Part shown: positions 12,406 through 22,681 of the stretch, piece by piece
Layout of the letters: every line of letters begins with the position of its first letter
Position numbering within the stretch: the stretch's first letter is position 1
Assembly: GCF_026212465.1 (NCBI RefSeq)
Contig: NC_080053.1
Location: 12,584,649 to 12,648,648, forward strand
DNA length: 64,000 nt
Origin: Amaranthus tricolor
Lineage: Eukaryota > Streptophyta > Magnoliopsida > Caryophyllales > Amaranthaceae
Direction of reading: 5' to 3'
Program-made: the position numbers and the translations under genes
The notes under the pieces: model-generated
Database searches by the model: none
What the model was told of the DNA's origin: nothing
What the model saw: the letters and a program-made list of their open reading frames with translations, nothing else

Positions 12406-12546
12406 TTATTTTTGGATAATTAGGTAGAGCATTAATGCTACGAGTAATAAAATTAAACCCATAATGATAAGGAATGCATCTAGTATTTTACTTATATTGT
12501 TGGCAATTGGATTGATGTGGGTGTTTGTAGATGTATTGTTTGCCAT
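12406..12546 (-). CDS. 46-residue one-pass membrane microprotein inside the copia leader
   Basis: An uninterrupted small ORF from ATG at 12546 to TAA at 12406, too short for most ORF callers. The first half is polar, rich in Asn and Thr (MANNTSTNTHINPIANN), and the second half is one clear transmembrane helix (LIIMGLILLLVALMLYLII) with a short QK tail. The start has a favourable context (CCATGGC). It is preceded on the same strand by a TATA box and a pyrimidine-rich leader with no other ATG, so it looks like a small gene with its own promoter, 210 bp upstream of gag. I do not recognise a family. It could be a captured host fragment, a lineage-specific accessory gene, or a chance ORF; the promoter context argues against chance. 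Confidence 0.5.
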   Translation of the reverse strand: MANNTSTNTHINPIANNISKILDAFLIIMGLILLLVALMLYLIIQK

Positions 12547-12656
12547 GGATGGTTGAAGGAAGAAGAAGATGAAGGAAAAAAAAATTATTTATTGTGTTTG
12601 GGATAAGGTGTGAGTGGTGTGTGTGAGTTTGTGACGGTAGAAGTCCCTATTTATAG
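12547..12656 (-). promoter_or_regulatory. Internal promoter-like block of the copia element
   Basis: On the - strand CCCCCTATAAATAGGG (TATA box 12655-12648) is followed by about 100 bases of C/A/T-rich leader (CACAAACTCACACACACC, then a CTTCTTCTTCC tract) and the ATG at 12546. A start site about 30 bp after the TATA box would fall near 12620 and give a leader of about 75 bases. This is a textbook plant core promoter layout, unusual inside a retrotransposon body. Confidence 0.55.
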
Positions 12657-13029
12657 GGGGTAAAAAGGTAATTTTATTATTATTATTATTTATTTATTAT
12701 TATTTTTTTTTCAGAATCGAACCCTGACGATTTACTTAAATCATAATTTTTGGACCACTCTGGCATTCATCCCAGGGTGATATATTACAATTAGAAAAGG
12801 ATTTTATGTTGTGTAGAAATAATGTGGTCATGTCTGCTAATAATCTGTGTTATAGGTAAATTAAGACAATTTATTATTATAATGTTAAACAAAATAGAAT
12901 CAAATAAAATCGTTATTTATTATTATTTGAAGGTGAAATTATATTTTATGAGTTTATTAAGTGATTATATAATTTATAGACTAAAATAACCAAATGCATA
13001 TGCACATAATATGATGACATGATCAGATA

Positions 13030-13445
13030 AATAGAGATAAAACCGTCTATAAAGGCGATAACAATACTAAATTAGCCAGTCCATAAAGGCGGTCATTACA
13101 AAATAAAGTAGAATATACCGTACTATTTATGTATACTTAAAAGAAATACGTAAAGTAAAAAGGTAAAAAAAAATGCACATGGATATAAATGCAAATACTG
13201 CAAATAAAAAAAATACACATATAAATATACGAGAATAAAAATAATACTAACCGTCCATTTAGGCGGTAAAAGAAAAACAATTAACAAGCCATATAGGCGG
13301 TTTAAAGAATTACAAAAGAAATAAATAATACTAACCGTCCATTTAGGCGGTAAAAAAAAAAGTTAACCAGCCATATAGGCGGTATAAAATAAAACAATAA
13401 CAAAAGCAATAAAGTGTCCTTGTCATCCGTAAAGGTGACGTATTG
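13030..13445. repeat. Palindromic repeats in the copia leader
   Basis: The near-palindrome ACCGTCCATTTAGGCGGT (13250-13267, 13334-13351) alternates with AGCCATATAGGCGGT (13287-13301, about 13370-13384), giving a tandem unit of about 84 bp. Weaker relatives occur at 13042-13057, 13077-13093 and 13418-13440. Each could fold into a short hairpin in the element RNA. Confidence 0.75.
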
Positions 13446-13459
13446 TCCAATAAATTATT

Positions 13460-13846
13460 TTATGGGTCATTTAAATTTATCTTGCAGCGTTTAGTACTTG
13501 TTCCTACCTCATCATCTTTGGTTCTTTTATTACTTGGTGAGGGTTTATTTTCAGTTGTTGTTGGAGCATTATTAGTTGGTTGCGTTGATGGATTATTTGT
13601 TGGTCGTACCGGTGGAATATTAGTCGGTGGAACTGGTGGATTATTAGTTGGTCGTACATGTGAATTACGAGTTGGTGAAACTGGTGGAGCATTAGTATTA
13701 TTGGGATTATTATGTCGGAGCTGATTTAAATCAGTCCTTGTTGGGTTTGTAGTGAAGGGTATGGAATTATGCTCAATTATAAAATATAAAAATGTGTTAG
13801 AAACAACTTGGATGATGATGTTGACACCATTTGAGTGTTGGTCCAT
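13460..13846 (-). CDS. Extra proline/asparagine-rich leader ORF of the copia element
   Basis: 128 codons from ATG at 13846, only about 90 bp inside the 5' LTR, to a stop at 13460. The middle is a degenerate repeat of Pro, Thr and Asn (PPVSPT, PPVPPTN, PPVRPTNN), coded by a short DNA minisatellite. The C-terminus is basic (NKRTKDDEVGTSTKRCKIN). It lies well upstream of gag in its own frame and has no stop, while gag and pol are broken. I recognise no family. It may be a real leader gene or a frame kept open by the repeat itself; the antisense frame is also open for the same reason. Confidence 0.35.
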   Translation of the reverse strand: MDQHSNGVNIIIQVVSNTFLYFIIEHNSIPFTTNPTRTDLNQLRHNNPNNTNAPPVSPTRNSHVRPTNNPPVPPTNIPPVRPTNNPSTQPTNNAPTTTENKPSPSNKRTKDDEVGTSTKRCKINLNDP

Positions 13847-13919
13847 TTGTGGGTACCGATGAAGAAAAAATGCTTAATTAGGTTTGTAAAAATATTACCT
13901 TCTTGATTATTAAGGGTAG

Positions 13920-13936
13920 AGCTGGTGCTGATAACG
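13920..13936 (-). promoter_or_regulatory. Primer-binding-like site next to the 5' LTR
   Basis: Directly inside the 5' LTR the - strand reads CGTTATCAGCACCAGC. The TATCAG core resembles the initiator-Met tRNA primer site of plant copia elements (TGGTATCAGAGC), but it is displaced and not identical. Confidence 0.5.
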
Positions 13937-14154
13937 TGTTAAAAGGTAGAGAGAATATAAGGAGAAAAGTAGTATAAAAGATAAACTTATATCAGTTTCT
14001 CTTGTATTTCATTTTCTGTTGTAACCCAATACTACACTACCTTACACATATATATAGCACAAGGAAAGGAAAAGAAACAAATATAGTACTATTGTAAGGG
14101 ATAGATGAATCCACATAACAATGCATTCACTGTGTGGTTACATCAATCACAACA
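13937..14154 (-). repeat. 5' LTR of the copia element
   Basis: 218 bp, TG...CA ends, partner of 7083-7301; a perfect GAAAG target repeat follows at 14155-14159. Confidence 0.95.
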
Positions 14155-14688
14155 GAAAGGTAGTAGTTTGCAAATTATTAATTATTGAAAAATATTTTCT
14201 TTGTTATGAAATAATGACACTTAATTGATATATTGTGCAGCTTAACTGACATAGACATATTATGCCATGCAGATTAATTAATTAATTAACATGTTGTGTG
14301 GAAAAATATATAATAAGAGTAAAAGGAAGGAAGTAATATTGAAGCGGTTCATAAATCGACAAGGGTGTTGCTATTTTTCGCCACCCCTTTTCATTTTTTC
14401 GCCACCCCCCTAAAATTACTTAATTGCCCCTGGATTTAAAAGAATTACAAAAATGCCATTGGAGTTAAACATAATTAATAAATGTAAATCACGCTTAATA
14501 ACACTATTAAGAATTTAATGCGGATGATTTGTTTATATATATCGAATTCTGAGATGCGTTTGAAGTACGAATTCAAACACGGTACTATCTCTCTAAAAAC
14601 TGGTACTATCTCTCTAAAAAGTGTTAAAGAAGTTGTAAGGCGTAGTAGGTTGAATATGGCTAACGAAAGCGACTATGAGTCGGATGCG

Positions 14689-14883
14689 GTACGTAAAATT
14701 GCCGTTCGAAAAAAAAAAAAAAACAAGTCGCACAAATCTAGGCGACTGAACCATGGTTCAGTCGCACAAATCTGGGCGGCTAACCTATGGTCCAGTCGCA
14801 CAAATCTGGGCGACTGAACCATGGTCCAGTCGCCCAGTTTTGTGCGACTGGACCATGGTTCAGTCGCCCAGATTTGTGCGACT

Positions 14884-14919
<36 letters not shown>

Positions 14920-15282
14920 GTATTAATGTTTTTTTAAATTATTATTATAATTATTGTTAGTATTATTATTGTTGTTGTCATTATTATGATTTTTATTGTT
15001 GATATTTTTATTTTTAAAATTTTTTAATATTTTAATTTACGTAATTTATTTATTTATTTAATTATTTATTTATTTATTATTGTTATAATAATTATTATTA
15101 TTCTTGTATTTGTTGTCATTATTATTACTATTATTATTATTGTTATTATTTGTCTTGTCATTATTTATTTATTTTAAATGTTTTTTAAATTTTTTTATTA
15201 ACGTAATGTTTTTATTATTATTAAAATTATTATTGTTATTGTCATTATTAATTTGATTTATCGTTATCTATTTATTTATTAA

Positions 15283-15346
<64 letters not shown>

Positions 15347-15428
15347 GTTGTTGTTGTTGTTATTATTAATCCAAATATTATTATTGTAGTCATTAATGTA
15401 CTTAATTTATATCATTTCAAATGTGCAG
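14689..15428 (+). other. Intron 1 of the MULE transposase with hairpin and (TTA)n
   Basis: GTACGT donor after codon 11 and gtgcag acceptor. It holds the 205-bp foldback at 14709-14913 and a (TTA)n microsatellite at about 15283-15350. The rest is AT-rich with no other content. Confidence 0.65.
14709..14913. repeat. Foldback hairpin with poly-A/poly-T arms and GTCGC core (left)
   Basis: A run of A (14709-14723), then repeats of 'agtcgcacaaatctgggcgactgaaccatggt', then the inverse words and a run of 28 T (14886-14913). The whole folds back on itself. The same core recurs in the right part of the element. Confidence 0.85.
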
Positions 15429-18400
15429 GAGTTTGAAAATTTTGGAGACAACGTAGACTACTCCGGTCGCTTTGTTACGGATAGGGAATTTATCTCCATA
15501 GATGAGTTACATAGTTGGGCCGATGCGACAGCAATAACAATCGGTTTTCAATTTACACGTGCTTCTTATAAAAAGAAAGAAGGACGTTCCAGAGTTAGTT
15601 GCTATTTAAGATGTCACCGCTATGGTAAACTTAGGGGTGATGTAGATAATGTAGATAATGCTGCCCGACCTGGTTCTAAAAGTAGGAGTTGCGGGTGTAA
15701 ATTTATGATTGTAGGAAGTAGTCGTAAACCAGGAGAAAGACCTTGGACGATAAGGGTGTGTCCTGGTGAAAAGGGAAAACATAACCACCCGTTCTTGGTG
15801 TACAGAGATGGTCATGTAAGGGCGAGGATTAATGTAGATATTCGGGAGCACATACGACAGCTTAGTGCAACCGGAATGCAACCGGCCTTTATTATGAATT
15901 CTATTAGAGATAATTTTCCTGGTTTTTATGCTAGTATGAATCAGATATATAATATTAGGCAATCAATAAGGAGAGATGAAATGCAGGGCAGGACTCCCCT
16001 TCAACACTGTCTTCATATGGCCACAGAACATAATTATGTGGTCTGGACAGAGTTGGATAATGATAGGCACTTGAGCAGACTTTTAATTACAAATCCTACT
16101 TCAATCCAAATGATACGTACGTGGCCGTATGTTGTGCTGATAGATACAACGTACAAAACGAACAAACCGAAGTGGCCACTATGTGAAGTGATCGGAATGA
16201 CGCCAACAAATCACAACTTCTTGGTTGCGTTTTGTTTGATGCGAGATGAGGCGGCTGTGTCGTACTCGTGGGTGCTGCAGGGATTGAGAGATATTTTCGG
16301 CACTGCTCAGACTCCTAGCGTCATTGTAACCGATCGTGACGAAGGTTTATCTGCAGCTATTCGTGACGTCTTCCCAGGTAAAAACGCTTTGTGAGTTCAT
16401 TATTGTGGTTATATCTATTGATAATGTCTTAATTACGTTCACTGTTTTGTTTAATGTAGATGTACGTCATTTGTTATGCACCTGGCATATTGGCAACGAT
16501 ATTGAGAACATGGTGGACAAGTTGTGCGGCGGCAAGAAAAATCAACAAGGGCAGTTATTCAGGAAAAGTAGATGGAACCCCTTGGTTGAAAGTGCTACAA
16601 TCCGGGAATATGAAAAGAGATGGGAAGGGATCGTCAGTACGTGATCGGTTAGGAACCAAAGGGTCGTTTGGTATTTGACTGGAACATGGATTCCACTTAG
16701 AGAGAAATTTGTGCGTGCGTGGACGAATGATTGTTTACACTTGGGTAACCATACTACCAGCAGAGTGGAAAGCCAACACTCGTCTTTTAAGTATTACCTT
16801 GGTAGAGGTAATAGCTCATTCGATACCCTTTTCAAAAGGGCGCACGCACAGATTACAAATCAACAAGCTAAAATCCGACAATCGCTACAGGAATCCATGA
16901 CTTCTGTACCAAGAACGCTACGACAGTATTTCTTTAGACCTCTATATCGCCACGTGTCTCTCTATGCCTTGGAGCAGATCCAGAATGAGCTTAACCGCAT
17001 GTTAGAACTGGGTGATTTTGTATTGAACAAATGCGGTTGTGTACTTCAAAAAACCCATGGATTGCCGTGTGCATGTTATTTACAAATGACCATTGGATCA
17101 CATGGTGCTTTGTACTTGGATGACATTCATGAATTCAGGAGTACTTTGAGGTACACAGAGGTAGGAGACGAACCCAATGAAGAAGTACGAAACGCGAACG
17201 CCAATGACAAAGAGTACTTTGAATCTCTGGTCGATGAAGTCCTTAAATCTGATCCCGCTTTTGTTCGCCGAATGGCTGAGGTACTTGAATATGAATTACA
17301 CCCAGATGGTGCGGATATACCTGAGCCTTACGCTAGTCCACCGAGAAAGGGAAGACCAAGCACTAGTAAAAACATGAGAAGGAGAAAAAGTTCATTTGAA
17401 TATAGCCGATCATCTTCTCGTGGTCGAGGGTCTAGATCTTCTTCCCGCGGGAGATCAAGTGGCAGATCTAGTGGCTGAGAGACGCAATCTTCAATAGGAA
17501 TTAAGTTCAGTTACAACTTATCCGGTAATTGACTTAATTTTTAGTTTTTTTCATTAATTATTTGTTATTTACGCATATTAACTTAATTTACATTTATTGT
17601 AGATGATCCAGGAGGTCGTGATTTCTCACAGTTTCCATGGCCTGATTACATCCCATTCATGCTTCCTCCTTATTTGTTCGACTGGATTGATGTGTTAGGT
17701 GATGGTAACTGTGGATTTAGAGCAATTGCCGTCACAGAGCTGGGAGGCGAGGAAGCATGGCCTCTTTTAAGACGTGCTATGAGTATGGAAATGCAAATGA
17801 ACAGAGCGCAATACCTAACTTTGTATCTATCTCAGGAGTCACTAGACGAGTCAATATTCAGAGTAGGTTCACACACCGATGGACCTGCTCCTTTCATGCA
17901 CTGGTTCGATGCACCGATGGCTTTCTACTCTGCAGCAACGTTTCTTAACATTGCCATTGCTTTTTATGGTTCTGCTGACGGTGATTCGCAACACAGCTGT
18001 TTGATTCTTCCGTTAAGAAAAGCACAGGCCGCGAGAAGTGTAAATAAACTAATACATATACTTTGGGTTAATCGAAATCATTTTGTTCAACTTTTTATGA
18101 ACGACGATTCATCCCCTCTGCCGCCGATCCACCCACGTTGGAAACAAGCAGCTGACAATTTTGCGAAAGATCTTGACACAAATTTCACTACGAGGATTAT
18201 GCTGTGGAATAATCTACGCGGGGCACACCCACCAACAAATAACACCGCTGACGATGCTGTAAATTTAGATACTCCATAGAATTTATACACGACATTCATT
18301 AAAAGTTGTATATAATCCATAATTATACTACAGTGTGTGGTGTTAACAATTTATTTATTTCTTTGATTAATAGGAGGAATTTATAATGCTGGTAGACAAA

Positions 18401-18508
18401 TATACATGTATATGTGTGATGTGGGTTAGTGTGTATATTTATGTAAATTAAATGCAATCATTGACGAAAATAAATGCAATAAATAATGTAAAATAGTTTC
18501 AGTACAGA

Positions 18509-20928
18509 CTATTCAGGGCCTTGTCCTTGATCAGTTTGCCATTCATCATATAAATCTCTACCATCATTAAGGTATATTTCTAACGCATGTCGTTGACGGG
18601 AGTTCAAATCCGCAATCCGCGTAGGTAGTCTTGCCACTGGAGAGAATCGACTGGCCCATTCTTTCGCGAACTGAAAACAACAAAGGACAATGTTCGTTAT
18701 TAATTGATTAAAAAAAAAAAACTTGAAAAAAAATTGATAATAAAACTCACGTAATCAGATCTGCTCTGACCAAGACCAGGACCGGAAGCCAGCAATTCGT
18801 CTCGGGATATGTACGGGTGCGAGCACACTCTAAACCATTCAACGTAATTAGGTTCAGTCTCTGAAGGAACAGTAGCCCGTCGAAGTCCCTGCTCTACAAG
18901 GCGGGCACTGTAGGGGAACCTACTCCACGCCTCCACAAATGCAGCAGCAGAAGAAGGAAAGGTCACGGAGTAGGTTCCGTGTGCCGGTCGAAGAGCCTTG
19001 GCTGGTCTAATAGGAGCTGGAGGAATAGACTGCACGAACCCAATCTGTCGCAATGCCCGCTCCGGCAAATACACCTCCACAACATCAAAGTAGGTGATAC
19101 CCCCGATGACTGTGGTGCGTGGGTGCTCATTCAGCAACGCAGCAGCAGAAAAATTGTACGGAGTCCATTCAACCTGCATACAGGCCAAGTTAAAAAAAAA
19201 TTTCCTACAAATAAAAAACAACATGCATGACAAAATGTAATGTAAAATACCTGAGTCTCTGTCATTGAGTCCAGAACCTTGCGGAACTCCATCAACCTGT
19301 CCAGCTCACGACTTACTTTCTTCGGCGTCCACATCTCCGCCCTAGTCATGTTTGGCACATCATTTCGGCGAGGATGAGGGCGGAAAGCGGGGAAGTACTC
19401 ATAGATCCATGTCTGGAGCAATGTGAGGCATCCAGCAATGGTCTTGCAACCAGCCCTAGATGCCATTCCGAGCTGCCTGTACAAGAACGCCAAGGTCACC
19501 GCACCCCAGGCCACGTCCTGTTCATCGTCGTTGACGACAACTATCGGGTGAGGTCGGCCAGTCCTGGTCTTATCCGCCAACAAGGTAGAGCCGATGACAG
19601 CCATGTAGTACGCTGTGGTCTGGGTATCCAAGGCCTGCGACCTATGACACAGCCGCATCAGTTCAGCAACGCTTATGCATCCGCTGGTGAATGAACCTTT
19701 ACGTCGAAGCTCAGACAGAGGCTCGCCGACCAGATTGGTGATACCAACCTCCCACTCCGCCTCCGAAGGCTCAGCCGGCAGAGAACCATCAATAGAAATG
19801 CCCAATATGCGTTGCACGTCGTGCAACATAATCGTCATCTCTCCCCAGGGCATGTGAAAGGTGTTCGTATCCGGCTGCCACCTCTCGACGAACGCCGATA
19901 TCAAAGCAGAGTCGATGTGCTGGTGCATAATGACCGGTAGTCGACCGAGGGAAGTGGAAGGTAGAAAATCGACTAGCTCATCGCAGTGGCGGACCCAGGA
20001 ATTTCAAATTGGGGGGTCAAAATTTCGGATATCGGTTGTGGCGACGGAAAGGCGAGGGCAAAAAATCGTCGCCAAATGGAAAAGCAAATTAGCGACGAAT
20101 TAGCGACGGGAAATATGGTCGCCAATCCGTCGCTAAAAGCTTTTATTTTTTAAAATTTTTTTTTAAATGTTTAGCGACGGGAAGTATGGTCGCCAAGTGG
20201 TCGCCAATTGGTCGCTAAAGTAATTTTTTTTTTTTAAAGCTCATTTATTTTTTTCAGATTGGGGGGTCCACTGCCCCCCCTTGACCCTAGCTGGGTCCGC
20301 CACTGGCTCATCGGACATATCCCTCAGTCCGATGATGGACTCCACCGGTCTCTTCCTAATACGGCAATCCAGAATCGGAGGCGTACGCTCGGAGCCGTCA
20401 TAAATAAGTTTAGCTATGTGCCTGCCATAGCTAGGGATCAGTCGCGTATCTGTCGGCCCCCCGGGCTGGGGTGATGTCACTAACCAGTCCGTGTTAGTGG
20501 ACTGTGAGGGCCTGCCCCGTGGCGGCTCATTATCGACAAAACTTCCTCCTGCACGCTCAGATGCGGCGGAAGAACTCGGGCCGCCACGGGCAAATCTGCC
20601 GTCGAGGCCACGAACTATAGTCCAGTCCAATGGGGCAGGCTCAGGAGCTTGGAACTGAACATCATCAGCATCATTATCATCATCACTATAAACCCCCCAA
20701 CTACTCTGGAGGCTATCAGCCTGGTCATCAAAATGAGTACGCACTTGGTTCAGCGTACTCGACCTTTGGGCCACACTGTGTCTGGCCGCCTCTTCCTGCC
20801 TAGCCCTCCTAGCAGAACCCGTGACCCCCCCTCTCATGTGGGTCCCCTCTGAGTAAGGTAGGCCTAGAACTATTACCTCTCAACAATTGCCTAAAAAAAC
20901 CCTTTCCTTTTCCTTGATTACCAGCCAT
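18509..20928 (-). pseudogene. Plant mobile domain (PMD) gene of MULE copy 1, interrupted by a MITE
   Basis: Three exons on the - strand: 20928-19251, 19173-18751 (donor GTGAGT), 18670-18509. The start MAGNQGKGKGFF is followed by a Ser/Asp-rich region and then the PMD, recognised by HMPWGEMTIMLHDVQRILGI, STLLADKT, AFLYRQLGMASRAGC and a Pro-rich YFPAFRP; exon 2 opens VEWTPYN. PMD proteins include Arabidopsis MAIN and MAIL1, and many copies ride on plant TEs; their biochemical role is not settled. Lesions: one extra G at 20825-20831 (7 G, copy 2 has 6) shifts the frame, and a 322-bp MITE sits at 19984-20305 within RDMSDE. It faces the transposase gene tail to tail, as mudrB does in MuDR, which suggests but does not prove an accessory role in transposition. 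Confidence 0.8.
19984..20305. mobile_element. hAT-type MITE inserted in the PMD exon
   Basis: 322 bp with a perfect 15-bp terminal inverted repeat (CAGTGGCGGACCCAG) and a perfect 8-bp target repeat GCTCATCG (19976-19983, 20306-20313). Inside, 'agcgacgggaartatggtcgccaa' occurs twice with inverse 'gtcgctaa' words. MULE copy 2 lacks it, so it arrived after the two copies split. Confidence 0.93.
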
Positions 20929-21472
20929 TTTCTACAATTTTTTACGGTTTCATTCAATATTATAAATAATAATATTTCTAAAAACATAATAATCATAAAT
21001 AAAATATGGAAAAAAATAACATAAAAAACAAAATAATTAATTAATAATACAAACATAAACAATTATATAACAACAAAAAATTAAATTATTATTAAATATC
21101 ACAATAACAGTAATAACATAAAAAAAATTATATTTATAATAATAATCACCTTTTTTTAAAAAAAAACAAAAAAATTATTAATAATAATCACCTTTTTTTT
21201 TCCAAAATTAAGTACAATATTAACATTTTATTAAAAAAAATATATAAAATTATTAATAATAATCATGTTTTTTTTTTATATTTCAAAATTTAAAATTATT
21301 ATTCCTAAATAAACGGAAAAAAAAACAAATTTAAAATAAATAAATAAATAAATTATTTACAATATTAACATTTTATTAAAAAAAATATATAAATTTATTA
21401 ATAAAAATCAGGTTTTTTTTTTAAATTTCAAACTTTAAATATATTTTTCCTAATAAGGAAAAAATAAAATAA

Positions 21473-21655
<183 letters not shown>

Positions 21656-21715
21656 ATCAGTTTTTTTTTTTAAATTTCAATTTTTAAATTTATTACTCCA
21701 AAATATAGAAAAAAT

Positions 21716-21823
21716 AAAAAAAAAAAAATGAGTCGCCCAAATCCGGGCGGCTGGTTTAGGCGACTGAACCGGGGTTCAGCCGCCCGGATCTGGGCGACTC
21801 ATTTTCTTTTTTTTTTTTTTTTT
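21716..21823. repeat. Foldback hairpin with GTCGC core (right 1)
   Basis: Poly-A, then gagtcgcccaaatccgggcgg ... ccgcccggatctgggcgactc, then poly-T. The arms pair over most of their length. Confidence 0.85.
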
Positions 21824-22140
21824 CCGTGAAATATAAATAACATATATATACACTTACTAAAATAAAAATAAATAAACATTACAACATACAAATTTAAACT
21901 AATAATTTATAAAACAAAACATAAACATATATTTAATAATAAATAAAAATAACAATAACAATAATAATAATAAAATTAATAATAACAACATTAATATATA
22001 TTTAATAATACAAAATTAACAATCACAATAATAATAATAAAATTAATAATAATAACATTAACATATATTTAATATTAACAAAAATAACAATACAATAATA
22101 ATAATAATTAAATTAATAATAATAAAATTAACAAAATACA

Positions 22141-22222
22141 TACGGAAAAAAAAAAATAAAATAAAATAAAAAAAATTGGAGTCGCCCAGATCTGGGCGAC
22201 TCCTATTTTTTTTTTTTTTTTT
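22141..22222. repeat. Foldback hairpin with GTCGC core (right 2)
   Basis: A perfect 26-bp palindrome at 22178-22203 centred on GTCGCCCAGATCTGGGCGAC, with A-rich DNA before it and T-rich DNA after it. Confidence 0.9.
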
Positions 22223-22476
22223 AAATTTAATTACAAATAACTTACCTCGATTGATAAATTCCGGATTGAACTTAATTTTTGCTCCCAAATTTTGCTTTTG
22301 TATGTTGGTTTTTTGTTGTGGTGAGAGTTTTTTTAGTGTGAGTGTGGTTTATATAGAAAATTTTAGCTTTAATGGCATAATTGTAATTTTTTAAAATACC
22401 AAGGGCAATATGGTAATTTACTAGGGGTGGCGAAAAAATGAAAAGGGTGGCGAATTATAAGAATTGGGATCGACAA

Positions 22477-22681
22477 TTGCTGAACATTCCAAGATATTTG
22501 TAATTTTTAAATGGTTTGTTCGTTACCAAAAACAATCATCTGAAGACTGAAGCTATCATAGCTATGTCAGTTGTCAATGTTGTTGGCAATTCGCAAAGCT
22601 TGTAAATTTTGAACTCAAGCATAGTGTTGCTTGATTAGCTTAAATTCTAGGTCTCGTCGATTTGCCGATTGGAAAATTGAA
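22477..22681 (+). promoter_or_regulatory. Proximal promoter / 5' UTR of the UNC93-like gene
   Basis: About 205 bp between the MULE target repeat and the ATG. No convincing TATA box. The MULE end therefore lies within the proximal promoter or close to the transcription start. Confidence 0.5.

Larger units (their letters stand above)
7083..14154 (-). mobile_element. Ty1/copia LTR retrotransposon, complete but decayed
   Basis: Two LTRs of 219 and 218 bp, both TGTTAAAA...CACAACA, bound a 6.6-kb interior, and a perfect 5-bp direct repeat GAAAG flanks the whole (7078-7082 and 14155-14159). The coding strand is -. Order from the 5' LTR: primer-binding-like site, extra leader ORF, palindromic repeats, promoter-like block with a small membrane ORF, gag, protease, integrase, reverse transcriptase, RNase H, polypurine tract. 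Integrase precedes reverse transcriptase, which defines Ty1/copia. Several frameshifts and stops, and a changed catalytic motif in reverse transcriptase, make it inactive. LTRs differ by only a few percent, so insertion is not ancient. Confidence 0.95.
14656..18279 (+). pseudogene. MULE transposase (FAR1-type zinc finger, MULE core, SWIM-like) fused to an OTU cysteine protease
   Basis: Four exons join in frame, 908 codons: 14656-14688 (MANESDYESDA, donor GTACGT), 15429-16377, 16460-17524, 17603-18279. Order: acidic start; FAR1-like finger (C in CHRYG, CGC, HNH at about 15600-15790); MULE core with D in IDTTYK (16139), D in VTDRD (16328) and E in RVESQHSSFK (16765); SWIM-like CGCVLQKTHGLPCAC; Arg/Ser/Gly-rich tail; then an OTU domain with GDGNCGFRA (Cys 17710) and NHFVQL (His 18079). 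The transposase cuts and inserts the element; OTU domains cleave ubiquitin-like tags. Two nonsense codons break it: TGA at 16642 (Trp in copy 2) and TGA at 17476 (Arg in copy 2). The OTU part could in principle be a separate gene, but exon phases fit a fusion. Confidence 0.85.

Noticed and set aside
13443..13724. Frame on + with Gly/Val/Leu repeats (VGRTGGILVGG)
   Set aside because: Antisense shadow of the minisatellite inside the copia leader ORF; no start context and the element is coded on -.
14518..14817. 99-codon frame at the MULE left end taken as one exon
   Set aside because: Only the part from ATG 14656 to the GTACGT donor at 14689 fits; the rest runs into the hairpin repeats.
19374..19857. 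Frames on + across the PMD exon
   Set aside because: Antisense shadows of the PMD gene; no family motif.
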